From Syntrophaceae bacterium UBA2280 (GTDB lineage Bacteria; Desulfobacterota; Syntrophia; Syntrophales; Smithellaceae): a stretch of DNA of 64,000 nucleotides. The notes beneath the pieces were generated by a model. That model was not told the DNA's origin, did no database searches, and saw only the letters and a list, made by a program, of their open reading frames with translations. Position numbers and translations under genes: made by a program. The first letter of the stretch is position 1. Each line of letters opens with the position of its first letter. Location of the stretch: positions 31,540 through 95,539 of the forward strand of contig DDWS01000045.1 in NCBI GenBank assembly GCA_002347685.1, written 5' to 3'. Positions 51,309 through 58,570 of the stretch are shown here, piece by piece.

Positions 51309-51518
51309 TTATTTTAATTCCGAAAATCTTGTTTTTTCCCGCTTTTCGATTTGTACAATTCTCCCATCATGAATCGTGATCAATACTTCTCCGTAATGGA
51401 TCCGTTCGAGGCTTTGAGCGATTTCTTCCAGGACCGCGCTTCTAACCTTGCTTGGGCGAGCGCTCCGGTCTATGACTCTATCCGCTGTCTGTTTGAGTGT
51501 TTCCCGCATGGCGATCAT
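51309..51518 (-). CDS. DUF2292 small protein
   Basis: A 69-residue protein (a start three codons later is possible). The C-terminal half, VLEEIAQSLERIHYGEVLIT then IHDGRIVQIEKREKTRFSEL, matches the YezD/DUF2292 family, a small fold often found near sulphur or metal assimilation genes. It overlaps the tonB stop region by 4 bases. No enzymatic residues are evident. Confidence 0.75.
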   Translation of the reverse strand: MIAMRETLKQTADRVIDRSARPSKVRSAVLEEIAQSLERIHYGEVLITIHDGRIVQIEKREKTRFSELK

Positions 51519-52300
51519 CCAAACCGGTACTCAATGGGAATGATGATCTGCGCACGAACCGGGGGACGGGGAAAAGGCTGGATTCGCCTGATGGTTTCCA
51601 CGATGCTCTCGTCGAGAATTTTGTGGCCGGAACTTTTAACAATTCGGATATTTTCCACAAGACCACCTTCGCAAATAGTAAACGACACCGTCACGGCGCC
51701 ACACCATCCCATCTTTCTTGCCATGTGCGGATAGGCAAGATTCTCCTTGATGAGTTCCCGGATGAAGTTGAAGTGTGCCTTCATATAGGCGGATCCGGTC
51801 GCATCGCCTGCGCCAATTTGCGCCTTGCCGGCAAAGGCTTGCGCGTCTGAAGCGAGTCCTGTTCCGGCAGACGCAATCGGTGACGTCTGATAATCGGATG
51901 GATCGAATAAATGAGCCGGTTCGTTTTCGTTTGCGGCCATGACAACCGCGGAGGCATCATTCGTTCGTGTTTCCGGGAGATCAACACGCTGGTCCGGCGC
52001 GGAGACCGCATGACGCCGCAACGGCGTCTTTTGGGCCGGTATTTGCACCTGTGTGCTTTGAGGCCCGGGGGCGGCAATGCGGTAGCTTTCGTCCGGGTTG
52101 AAATAGACCTGCCCGTCAAGAACGATGGTGATCGTCTCACGAGCCGTGACGGCAGCATGTCCGATGACTGCCATGCTCGAAAAGACAACGACCGCATGAA
52201 TCAGGGCAGAGAGCCCCAGGCTTTGTTTCCACTTTTTTGTTTTATTCTCCACCATCTCGATGACCTCTTGTTGCTTTTGTAAATGCTTGGTTGTTGACAT
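51515..52300 (-). CDS. tonB: TonB-family energy transducer
   Basis: A 261-residue periplasm-spanning protein. One N-terminal helix (LSALIHAVVVFSSMAVIGHA) is followed by a flexible linker, but unlike classical TonB it is not Pro-rich. The C-terminal domain is YPHMARKMGWCGAVTVSFTI, GGLVENIRIVKSSGHKILDE and IVETIRRIQPFPRPP, with the YP and final beta-strand patterns of TonB. It carries proton-motive energy from ExbBD to the receptor at 45-47 kb. The ATG 15 codons later is an alternative start. Confidence 0.9.
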   Translation of the reverse strand: MSTTKHLQKQQEVIEMVENKTKKWKQSLGLSALIHAVVVFSSMAVIGHAAVTARETITIVLDGQVYFNPDESYRIAAPGPQSTQVQIPAQKTPLRRHAVSAPDQRVDLPETRTNDASAVVMAANENEPAHLFDPSDYQTSPIASAGTGLASDAQAFAGKAQIGAGDATGSAYMKAHFNFIRELIKENLAYPHMARKMGWCGAVTVSFTICEGGLVENIRIVKSSGHKILDESIVETIRRIQPFPRPPVRAQIIIPIEYRFG

Positions 52301-52306
52301 CTTATC

Positions 52307-52696
52307 CTATCGGGCTTGTCGCTCCGTTTGGAGGGCAACCCTGTTGAATCCATTGGCTGCAAGCATATCCAGAACATCCACGCAGGCCTGCACCGCAAGA
52401 TGACGATCCGCTCGAACCAGAACCGGTGTTTGTTTCTCCGCCGTTTTCAGTTTAGCGGCCAGACGTGCAAGCGATGTGGGTATGGCATCGAAATAAATGA
52501 TGCCGTCGCCGTCAATGACAATCGTCAGAGTTTGCGCCAGTTGCTTCGGATCTTGCGACGCTTTGGGCAGATCTACGGGAATCAGTCCGCTGGCAATGAA
52601 GGTCGACGTCATCAAGACGATCACCAAAAGCACCATCATCACATCCACCAGCGGAATGACATTCATGTAGTCAAATTCCTTTTCGTCCATGAACAA
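52307..52696 (-). CDS. exbD: ExbD biopolymer transport protein
   Basis: A 129-residue single-pass protein: the helix FDYMNVIPLVDVMMVLLVIV with the essential proton-pathway Asp, then a periplasmic domain (GLIPVDLPKASQDPKQLAQT, ALQTERQAR end). It overlaps exbB by 26 bases and precedes tonB by 6 bases. Confidence 0.93.
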   Translation of the reverse strand: MFMDEKEFDYMNVIPLVDVMMVLLVIVLMTSTFIASGLIPVDLPKASQDPKQLAQTLTIVIDGDGIIYFDAIPTSLARLAAKLKTAEKQTPVLVRADRHLAVQACVDVLDMLAANGFNRVALQTERQAR

Positions 52697-53108
52697 TCTC
52701 CCATTTCATCATCAATTCCTTTGCCCGCCGCAAAAGAAAATTATAAAGAACGACGGCGGGAATCGCCACCAGAAGGCCGATAGCCGTAGCCTTCAGCGCC
52801 AGCGCCAATCCGGCCATCATTTTCCCCGGATCCGTAATTCCGTCCTGACCGATTGAGGCGAAAGTAAACATGATGCCCAGCACCGTTCCCAAAAGCCCCA
52901 CGTAAGGCGCATTGCTTCCAACGGTGGCGATAATGTGCAGCTTACGGGTCAGATGCAACTCCAGTTCTTTTTTATCAGCAAATGCATCGAGGCTCGTGTT
53001 GGCATACAAACGGAAGCGCTCAATTGCCACAGCCACAGCGATGATGCTCATGCCAAGGAGAGTCCCGATAATCCCGTAATCAATTACCCAAACAAGCCAT
53101 CCCATCAT
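52671..53108 (-). CDS. exbB: ExbB/MotA/TolQ proton channel protein
   Basis: A compact 145-residue ExbB with three helices: MMGWLVWVIDYGIIGTLLGM at the start, then VGLLGTVLGIMFTFASIGQ with the pore Thr/Gly motif, and MAGLALALKATAIGLLVAIP. The ATG at 53108 (or 53105) after AGGTAGG is chosen because an upstream start at 53168 would lie inside the newly seen Cys-rich gene. It forms the motor for tonB downstream. Confidence 0.88.
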   Translation of the reverse strand: MMGWLVWVIDYGIIGTLLGMSIIAVAVAIERFRLYANTSLDAFADKKELELHLTRKLHIIATVGSNAPYVGLLGTVLGIMFTFASIGQDGITDPGKMMAGLALALKATAIGLLVAIPAVVLYNFLLRRAKELMMKWEIVHGRKGI

Positions 53109-53116
53109 TGCCGCGC

Positions 53117-53290
53117 CTACCTGTTTTTCTTGCTGTCGCATGTGCAGTTGGCGCATCGACCCGGGCAATCACCGCTTGTGCAACCGCAACGGCTTGAACC
53201 GTGAGAATTTTCATGCACCGACAAATTTTTTGATGGCGCCTCCGCGTCAACTTTGGTCTTTTTTTCCTGAAGTGAAATTACCGGTGACAT
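53117..53290 (-). CDS. Small Cys-rich protein heading the Fur-controlled operon
   Basis: A 57-residue open frame absent from the usual long-ORF view. The ATG at 53290 follows AAGGAGG by 7 bases. The product begins MSPVISLQEKKTKVDAEAPS and ends CGCTSGDCPGRCANCTCDSK then KNR, with seven Cys in the last 23 residues, giving knuckles like a metallothionein or a small cluster/metal chaperone. No signal peptide is seen. It stands between the second Fur box (53316-53334) and exbB, 8 bases from the exbB start. It is probably a metal-binding accessory; no family is recognised. Confidence 0.7.
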   Translation of the reverse strand: MSPVISLQEKKTKVDAEAPSKNLSVHENSHGSSRCGCTSGDCPGRCANCTCDSKKNR

Positions 53291-53315
53291 TTTCCATCCT
53301 CCTTCAGCTAAACAT

Positions 53316-53334
53316 GTTATTGATAATCATTATC
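53316..53334. promoter_or_regulatory. Fur box upstream of the Cys-rich gene and exbB
   Basis: GTTATTGATAATCATTATC, inside a perfect palindrome TTGATAAT-C-ATTATCAA (53320-53336), 26 bases before the start of the 57-aa Cys-rich gene. Confidence 0.88.
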
Positions 53335-53562
53335 AACGTCAGATTAAAAACCAGCTTCTAATTTCTTGCGCCAAGACTATCTTCACAAAAACCATAGCAA
53401 TAGTTTTCTTATCTGTAAGTTAAAACCGAACTTCATCGAAAGGCGTTTGCAGAATCCGATGATGACCGACTTCACGATTTCCGAGGTTGTGCCGCATCCC
53501 TTGCGGGCCGGATGATCATGGTGCTGATGAATGTAGCCAGCCGCACGGCATTCTTTTATATT

Positions 53563-53581
53563 GCAAATGATAATCATTATC
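53563..53581. promoter_or_regulatory. Second, distal Fur box
   Basis: GCAAATGATAATCATTATC. On its right a minus-strand TTGACA (TGTCAA on the plus strand at about 53617) and TATTGA give a promoter like that of fur. Confidence 0.82.
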
Positions 53582-53955
53582 AATTGGGAAGTTCAATACA
53601 CGAGCCCGGGGGTGGCTGTCAAGAAAAATTTATAGAAAAAATTTACGAGGAAGTAAAAGCATGTTTTTAAAGGAATAAATATTTCCGTCGCGAACCGGTT
53701 ATCCATGCATAGACCACGCGTGTTCTTGCGCGTAGCTGAAGAGATCACGTACAATACACCTCACATTATCTCCATCCACTGCTTCATATCATCGCTATAT
53801 TTCTTTTTGACCCCGGCAGCCTGAATCGGTGGAACAAATGAGGCCTGTCGCCGGAGATCAATGTGAATGCCCTATTGTTAAGCTTCCTAATATCTATTTC
53901 GGCGGTACTATACCGGGGTGTCATACGGGGGGTTGACATTGTCGTGTTAATGACG

Positions 53956-53974
53956 TACCGTATGCAGTACGGTA
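53956..53974. promoter_or_regulatory. Inverted-repeat operator of the toxin-antitoxin operon
   Basis: TACCGTA-TGCAG-TACGGTA has perfect 7-base arms and ends at the ribosome site of the antitoxin gene. A TTGACA lies just upstream at 53934-53939. This is the expected place for YefM autorepression. Confidence 0.65.
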
Positions 53975-53989
53975 AGGAGGTGACGTAAT

Positions 53990-54232
53990 ATGACAACATT
54001 AACAGTATCGGACGCAAGAAAGCGCCTATACAATCTTGTTGACGAAGTAAAGGACACACATGTTCCGGTTCAGATTGTCGGTAAGCGAAATTCCGCTGTT
54101 CTTGTTTCTGAAGAGGACTGGCGGTCTATAGAAGAAACTTTGTATCTGACAACAATTCCCGGCATGCGCGAATCAATAAAAAAGGGTTTGAAGACGCCTG
54201 TTGAAAAATGCAAGGAGGAACCAGGCTGGTGA
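53990..54232 (+). CDS. yefM: YefM/Phd-family antitoxin
   Basis: An 80-residue antitoxin: MTTLTVSDARKRLYNLVDEV, then VQIVGKRNSAVLVSEEDWRS and IEETLYLTTIPGMRESIKKG, the Phd/YefM DNA-binding fold followed by a toxin-binding tail. AAGGAGG precedes the ATG. Its stop overlaps the toxin start (GTGA). Confidence 0.95.
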   Translation: MTTLTVSDARKRLYNLVDEVKDTHVPVQIVGKRNSAVLVSEEDWRSIEETLYLTTIPGMRESIKKGLKTPVEKCKEEPGW

Positions 54233-54492
54233 GTTGGCAATTGGTTTTCACAAGGCAAGCGCAAAAAGATGCAAAAAAAATTACACAATCAGGTCTTAAG
54301 CCACAGGTAAGTCGATTACTGGATTTGCTGAGAATAGACCCATTCCAAAATCCACCGCCCTATGAAAAGCTCGTAGGCGACCTTTCGGGGGCGTATTCCA
54401 GAAGAATCAACATACAACATCGCTTAATTTATCAAATACTAAAAGATGTCCATACGGTAAAAGTTATCAGGATGTGGACGCATTATGAATAA
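54229..54492 (+). CDS. yoeB: YoeB/Txe-family mRNA-interferase toxin
   Basis: An 87-residue ribosome-dependent endoribonuclease of the RelE superfamily. SWQLVFTRQAQKDAKKITQS, then PYEKLVGDLSGAYSRRINIQ and HRLIYQILKDVHTVKVIRMW-THYE contain the family's catalytic Arg, His and Tyr near the C-terminus. It starts at a GTG overlapping the antitoxin stop, with AAGGAGG 12 bases before. Confidence 0.94.
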   Translation: MSWQLVFTRQAQKDAKKITQSGLKPQVSRLLDLLRIDPFQNPPPYEKLVGDLSGAYSRRINIQHRLIYQILKDVHTVKVIRMWTHYE

Positions 54493-54795
54493 CGCTTGAA
54501 AAAACAATGAGGGGCTGTCTACTTATGCATTTTAACGAGGGAACTGGGGAACATTATAGGATGTCCCCCTGCCCCCGATAAAACATCCCTCAATATACTG
54601 AGGTTCCACCAAGTGTTGAGGCCAAAAGAATCCGTTTATCTTTTGGGGCTTGCCTTTCTTATTCATCTAATTGACTGTTGTTAAAGAAATAATTCCAACT
54701 TCTGTTTTTCCCTCGGCCATTGGCAGGCTATTTGCTATTACTATTCAAATGTTGGGCATGGATAAAGTTTGTAAATTCAAAGGAGGTGATGAGTG
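54493..54795. other. Intergenic region after the TA pair
   Basis: No gene. A perfect 8-bp hairpin CCAAAAGA/TCTTTTGG (54622-54646) followed by a pyrimidine-rich stretch may end the TA transcript. Confidence 0.45.
54622..54646. terminator. Hairpin, possible terminator of the TA operon
   Basis: CCAAAAGA (54622-54629) and TCTTTTGG (54639-54646). It is followed by GGGCTTGCCTTTCTT, a poor U-tract. Confidence 0.4.
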
Positions 54796-54927
54796 ATGCC
54801 AAATAAAGACGGGAAGGGACCCAAAGGTCTTGGTCCACGCGACGGGCACGGAAATGGAAAGGGTAAAGGTAAAGACGCCACCAAACCGGTCGGCCCGAAA
54901 AAAGGGGCGAAGAAAGGCGGGTGCTAA
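54796..54927 (+). CDS. Small Gly/Lys-rich protein (DUF5320-like start)
   Basis: A 43-residue frame with an excellent ribosome site (AAAGGAGGTG before ATG at 54796). It begins MPNKDGKGPKGLGPRDGHGN and continues with Gly-Lys repeats and KPVGPKKGAKKGGC, ending in a single Cys. The opening resembles MPxGDGTGPxGxGPxTGRG proteins (DUF5320) seen near iron-sulphur and nitrogenase-associated accessory genes. It is strongly basic with no hydrophobic core, so probably unstructured alone. Function unknown. Confidence 0.6.
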   Translation: MPNKDGKGPKGLGPRDGHGNGKGKGKDATKPVGPKKGAKKGGC

Positions 54928-55046
54928 TCGCCAGACTGCAATAAGACATCCAAATCATGCGCGATAGACTGTTCGCAACAGTTAGAATGTATCGACTGGA
55001 ACCCCGGTGCATGCTGACAGAATAGCAGCTGAAAGAAGAAAAAAAA

Positions 55047-55511
55047 ATGAAAGCAAAAAGAATTGCAAGTGTAATGATCGTTGCGGTATTTATTTTAACC
55101 GCGTCTCTGGCCGTTGCCGGTCCGGGGCGCTGGGAAGGCCGCGGGAGCGGCGGCTGGGGTATGGGAACACCCTATCAAGGGGCTTATAACCCAGCCACAC
55201 AGGAAACCATTGCCGGGGAAGTTATCGGCATAGAAAAGACTGTTCCCATGCGCAGGATGAACGAGGGCCTCGCGCTTGTTGTTAAAACGGAAAAGGAAAC
55301 GGTCATCGTGCATCTTGGCCCAACTTGGTATTTGGAACGCCTTGATGCAAAAATCGTCACGGGCGATCAGGTGGAAATCAAGGGCGTACGCACGACTCTT
55401 GCGGGCAAAGCCATTTTTCTCGCCGCCGAAGTCAAAAAGGGCGATCATGTTCTTGTCCTTCGCGATGCTGCCGGTGTTCCCGTGTGGGCCGGCTGGCGTG
55501 CGAGACAGTAG
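55047..55511 (+). CDS. Periplasmic OB-fold-like protein of unknown function
   Basis: A 154-residue exported protein. The signal peptide ends AVA; a Gly/Trp-rich stretch (GPGRWEGRGSGGWGMGTPYQ) is followed by a small beta-barrel pattern: TIAGEVIGIEKTVPMRRMNE, LALVVKTEKETVIVHLGPTW and DQVEIKGVRTTLAGKAIFLA. Such OB-like folds bind nucleic acids, metals or cofactors, but no specific family is recognised. It follows the small Gly/Lys-rich gene on the same strand and ends at a strong hairpin. Confidence 0.72.
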   Translation: MKAKRIASVMIVAVFILTASLAVAGPGRWEGRGSGGWGMGTPYQGAYNPATQETIAGEVIGIEKTVPMRRMNEGLALVVKTEKETVIVHLGPTWYLERLDAKIVTGDQVEIKGVRTTLAGKAIFLAAEVKKGDHVLVLRDAAGVPVWAGWRARQ

Positions 55512-55547
55512 TAAGATCGACACGCAAAGAAGCAGATCAGAACCCAT

Positions 55548-55581
55548 CACGATCAGGGGATGATTCATGCCCCTGATCGTG
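55548..55581 (+). terminator. Strong hairpin after the OB-fold-like gene
   Basis: CACGATCAGGGG (55548-55559) pairs perfectly over 12 bp with CCCCTGATCGTG (55570-55581). No T-run follows, so factor-dependent termination or 3'-end protection is likely. Confidence 0.55.
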
Positions 55582-55664
55582 TGAAAATTATTGAAAGGGG
55601 AATGCGATGAGCATTTCTCAATGGTTGATGGCTTCTGGCGACCTTATATCGAAAAGGTCATCTA

Positions 55665-55895
55665 TCGCGGTCGTTCCTGAAAATGAACCCGTCCCCGGCG
55701 CGTTATATCATCCGGGCGTATTTCACGCAGGAACGCATGTGGTATCCGGAACAGGAAGGAACGGTCGGTTATCGATCCAAAGCCTCCAATTCCCACGTGC
55801 ATCCTCCACATCAACAAGCAGATGCCTACGCCGATCCTGAATACTCAACTGTACCCTTCAGGGTGTGGAAGCAGGCTATATTTCCGAAAAAATAA
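55665..55895 (+). pseudogene. Remnant of an IS91-like transposase gene
   Basis: An open stretch encodes PSPARYIIRAYFTQERMWY then EGTVGYRSKASNSHVHPPHQ. ARY-IxRA-FsxERM-Y and a following V-YRSK are typical of the C-terminal part of IS91/Y1-type transposases. The catalytic core is missing, the tail diverges, and the 5' side is in a different frame, so it is a decayed fragment. No IS ends are visible. Confidence 0.5.
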
Positions 55896-55911
55896 ATCTT
55901 AGGATTAGACT

Positions 55912-56658
55912 ATGAAGATAGTATGTGCCTACTTTTCCAGGACTGGAAACACTGAAAAACTGATAAAAACGATCGGTTATGCCCTTGAACAGCAGGGACA
56001 TACCGTTGCATGGGAGAAGATAGAGACCGTTAAAAAAGCATCTCGTTTTGGTGAATTGAAAAAAGACATTCACAATTACCCGGGGGTATTTATTGGTCTA
56101 ATGAGTTCTTTTTTAAGGGAATATTTTTTAAAAACATATCATCAGACCGAGGAGGACATCCTCCCTCTCACCTATCCCGATGTAAGCCAATTTGACAGGA
56201 TCATCATCGGCGGACCAAAGTGGGCGCGAATATCGTATCCGGTTGCCCGATATATCCATTCGGTAAAAGGATTGAAAGGGAAGAATGTTGCCTCGGTATC
56301 AACCTTCGGCGGACCGCCCTTGAGGGTCTTTGAGATAGAACTTATTGAAAAGTCGACGGAAAGAATTCTTACGCAAGCCGGGGCTTCGGTCATTTCACAC
56401 CTTGGGTTATCCAGCGGGTACCATGAATTGGGATTAATGCCTCTGTTTCGTTTTATCAGCTACATTCGATTTTTAAAACCCGTCAAGGAATTCATCATCG
56501 GCTCTGCATACTCAGAACCGTTGCTGACATCTTTCTGCAAAACGCTGGGGGAAAGAGACAGTCCGTCTCTCATGGATCCAAGAAGGCATCTTGGAAGCAC
56601 TCCGCTGCTTGATTTCGAGGATCCCCGTATCAAGAATTGGGGAAAGACGATGCCCTGA
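55912..56658 (+). CDS. Flavodoxin-like NAD(P)H oxidoreductase family protein
   Basis: A 248-residue protein with a flavodoxin fold: KIVCAYFSRTGNTEKLIKTI is the FMN phosphate loop, and IIIGGPKWARISYPVARYIH and VASVSTFGGPPLRVFEIELI give the other FMN-facing loops. The C-terminal 60 residues (FISYIRFLKPVKEFIIGSAY) are an extension with no clear domain. No membrane segment is seen. It may serve as an electron carrier or small quinone/metal reductase. The ribosome site is weak. Confidence 0.83.
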   Translation: MKIVCAYFSRTGNTEKLIKTIGYALEQQGHTVAWEKIETVKKASRFGELKKDIHNYPGVFIGLMSSFLREYFLKTYHQTEEDILPLTYPDVSQFDRIIIGGPKWARISYPVARYIHSVKGLKGKNVASVSTFGGPPLRVFEIELIEKSTERILTQAGASVISHLGLSSGYHELGLMPLFRFISYIRFLKPVKEFIIGSAYSEPLLTSFCKTLGERDSPSLMDPRRHLGSTPLLDFEDPRIKNWGKTMP

Positions 56659-56747
56659 CTGGCACACACGATGAAAAGAAGCGGCAGCTCTTTTTGCCGT
56701 TCGCCTTATTTGCTTGTGATGTGTATCCTTGTGCCGGCAGCCGGATC

Positions 56748-57494
56748 CTATTTCGCCTTTCCTTGCTTTTCAACCGCTGCTATTGCGTCCGTAAGCGTAT
56801 TCTGGTCCGCAAGATAGTAATGATGTACAGGCTTGAGATCAGAATCAAGCTCATAAATCAAAGGAATCCCCGTAGGAATATTGAGTTCAATAACTTCTTG
56901 GTCCGTGATTTGATCTATATACTTGACGAGCGCCCGAAGGCTGTTGCCATGCGCAACAATGAGAAGCCTTTTGCCCGATCGAATCTCTCGGGACAGTGTT
57001 TCGTTCCAGTATTCGGTTACCCTCTCAACGGTATCTTTCAGACACTCGGTTTTGGGAAGTCTGTTCTTCTCAATGCCAGCGTACCGTGGATTGTTGCCGG
57101 GAAAACGTTCGTCCTCTTCAGAAACAGGTGGCGGTGGCGTATTGTAGCTTCTTCTCCAGATCAGAACCTGCTGCTGACCATATTTGGCGGCTGTCTCGGC
57201 TTTGTTGAGCCCCTGCAATGCCCCGTAATGCCGCTCATTGAGCCTCCAGTCGCGAACGACTGGAATCCACATCTGGTCGAGTTGGTCAAGAACCACCCAG
57301 AGCGTGCGTATAGCCCGCTTGAGCAGTGACGTATAGGCTTTATCGAATTGAAACCCTGCGTCACACAGGGCTTGCCCGGCTTGGCGTGACTCCGCCATTC
57401 CTGCGTCTGCCAGATCCACATCATGCCAGCCGGTAAAGCGATTCTGGATGTTCCATTCACTAAGACCGTGGCGAAGTAATACAAGTTTGTGCAT
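56748..57494 (-). CDS. gpmA: 2,3-bisphosphoglycerate-dependent phosphoglycerate mutase
   Basis: Interconverts 3- and 2-phosphoglycerate in glycolysis and gluconeogenesis. MHKLVLLRHGLSEWNIQNRF contains the catalytic phospho-His (RHG), followed by RFTGWHDVDLADAGMAESR, LKRAIRTLWVVLDQLDQMW and NERHYGALQGLNKAETAAKY. The second His is in LIVAHGNSLRALVKYIDQI. It has 248 residues from the ATG at 57494. It lies just downstream of class I aldolase on the same strand, so two glycolytic enzymes are together. Confidence 0.95.
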   Translation of the reverse strand: MHKLVLLRHGLSEWNIQNRFTGWHDVDLADAGMAESRQAGQALCDAGFQFDKAYTSLLKRAIRTLWVVLDQLDQMWIPVVRDWRLNERHYGALQGLNKAETAAKYGQQQVLIWRRSYNTPPPPVSEEDERFPGNNPRYAGIEKNRLPKTECLKDTVERVTEYWNETLSREIRSGKRLLIVAHGNSLRALVKYIDQITDQEVIELNIPTGIPLIYELDSDLKPVHHYYLADQNTLTDAIAAVEKQGKAK

Positions 57495-57538
57495 GAGATT
57501 TTTAATCCTGTAGTGTTCCAATATCTCTTACGATTAAA

Positions 57539-58570
57539 TCACGCGGATGATCCAACCGTCTCCATGGCCTGGGCATACTTTCCGTCACGAGCCAAACCGT
57601 TTAACTGGCAGCGCTTCAAGAATGTCTTCTGCGCAATGTACAAATTACCTTCCTGCCCCTTCCATGCAGCAAGCACCGGCGCCTGCAGCGCACGCCCATA
57701 AGAAAAACTGACCTGCCACGGATGCGGGCCCATCATGTTGATGGCGTTGAGGTGGTCAGTGGCGTCTTCTGCACTCTGCCCGCCGGATAAAAATACAATC
57801 CCGGGAACAGCCGCCGGCACGTAGCGGCTCATGCAACGAATCGTTGTCTCGGCAACCCGCTGCACGCTCTCCCGACGCGCGCATTTCATGCCGGAAATAA
57901 CCATATTAGGCTTTAGTAACATCCCCTCAAACAGCACACGGTGAGCATCAAGCTCGGTGAACACTGCCTCGAGCACCCTGGAGGTAACCACTTCACAGCG
58001 ATCAATGTCGTGGGTGCCATCCATGAGCACTTCCGGCTCCACGATCGGCACGATATCCAATTCCTGGCAGAGCGCCGCGTAACGCGCCAATAAGTGGGCA
58101 TTCGCACGAATACCGAACGTGGTGGGAATATCGCGCTCGTTGATCTCAATCACCGCCCGCCACTTCGCGAACTGGGCGCCCATCTGTTTATACTCGACGA
58201 GCCGTTCGCGCAGACCGTCGAGACCCTCGGTGATTTTTTCACCAGCATACAGCGCCAGGGCTTTGGTGCCTTCGTCTACCTTGATTCCTGGTATAATCCC
58301 CCTGCTCGATAATAGCTCCGCAAAGGGCATGCCGCCTCGAGTGGTTTGGCGCAGCGTTTCATCGAAGAGAATGACACCTCCGATATAACGTTCGATCCCT
58401 TCGGTCGTAAAAAGGATTTCACGGTATCGCCGGCGGTTTTCTTCAGTCGACTCAACCTGGATCGAATCGAAGCGCTTTTTGATCGTGGGATTGCTTTCGT
58501 CTGCCGCCAGCACACCACTCTGTTTCGCGACGATGGCTTTTGCTACAGACCTTAGTTTATCGCTGTTCAT
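57539..58570 (-). CDS. Fructose-bisphosphate aldolase, class I
   Basis: A Schiff-base aldolase with the muscle-type fold, 343 residues. Seen are AKQSGVLAADESNPTIKKRF (N-terminal loop), SRGIIPGIKVDEGTKALALY, GAQFAKWRAVIEI, PIVEPEVLMDGTHDI and the Schiff-base Lys in FEGMLLKPNMVISGMKCARR, then VPGIVFLSGGQSAEDATDHL. Gluconeogenic or glycolytic role. AAGGAG lies upstream. A 6-bp hairpin (CACACC/GGTGTG, 58600-58615) stands in its leader. Confidence 0.95.
   Translation of the reverse strand: MNSDKLRSVAKAIVAKQSGVLAADESNPTIKKRFDSIQVESTEENRRRYREILFTTEGIERYIGGVILFDETLRQTTRGGMPFAELLSSRGIIPGIKVDEGTKALALYAGEKITEGLDGLRERLVEYKQMGAQFAKWRAVIEINERDIPTTFGIRANAHLLARYAALCQELDIVPIVEPEVLMDGTHDIDRCEVVTSRVLEAVFTELDAHRVLFEGMLLKPNMVISGMKCARRESVQRVAETTIRCMSRYVPAAVPGIVFLSGGQSAEDATDHLNAINMMGPHPWQVSFSYGRALQAPVLAAWKGQEGNLYIAQKTFLKRCQLNGLARDGKYAQAMETVGSSA

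Larger units (their letters stand above)
53291..53989. other. Intergenic control region of the Fur-controlled operon and TA locus
   Basis: Contains two Fur boxes, a minus-strand promoter, the toxin-antitoxin operator at its right end, and about 225 bases (53337-53562) of transcribed but apparently non-coding sequence between the two boxes. Short open frames around 53383-53583 and 53784-54059 have no support. Confidence 0.6.

Noticed and set aside
53383..53583. 66-aa open frame between the two Fur boxes
   Set aside because: Its start lies inside the Fur box, with no ribosome site and no family resemblance.
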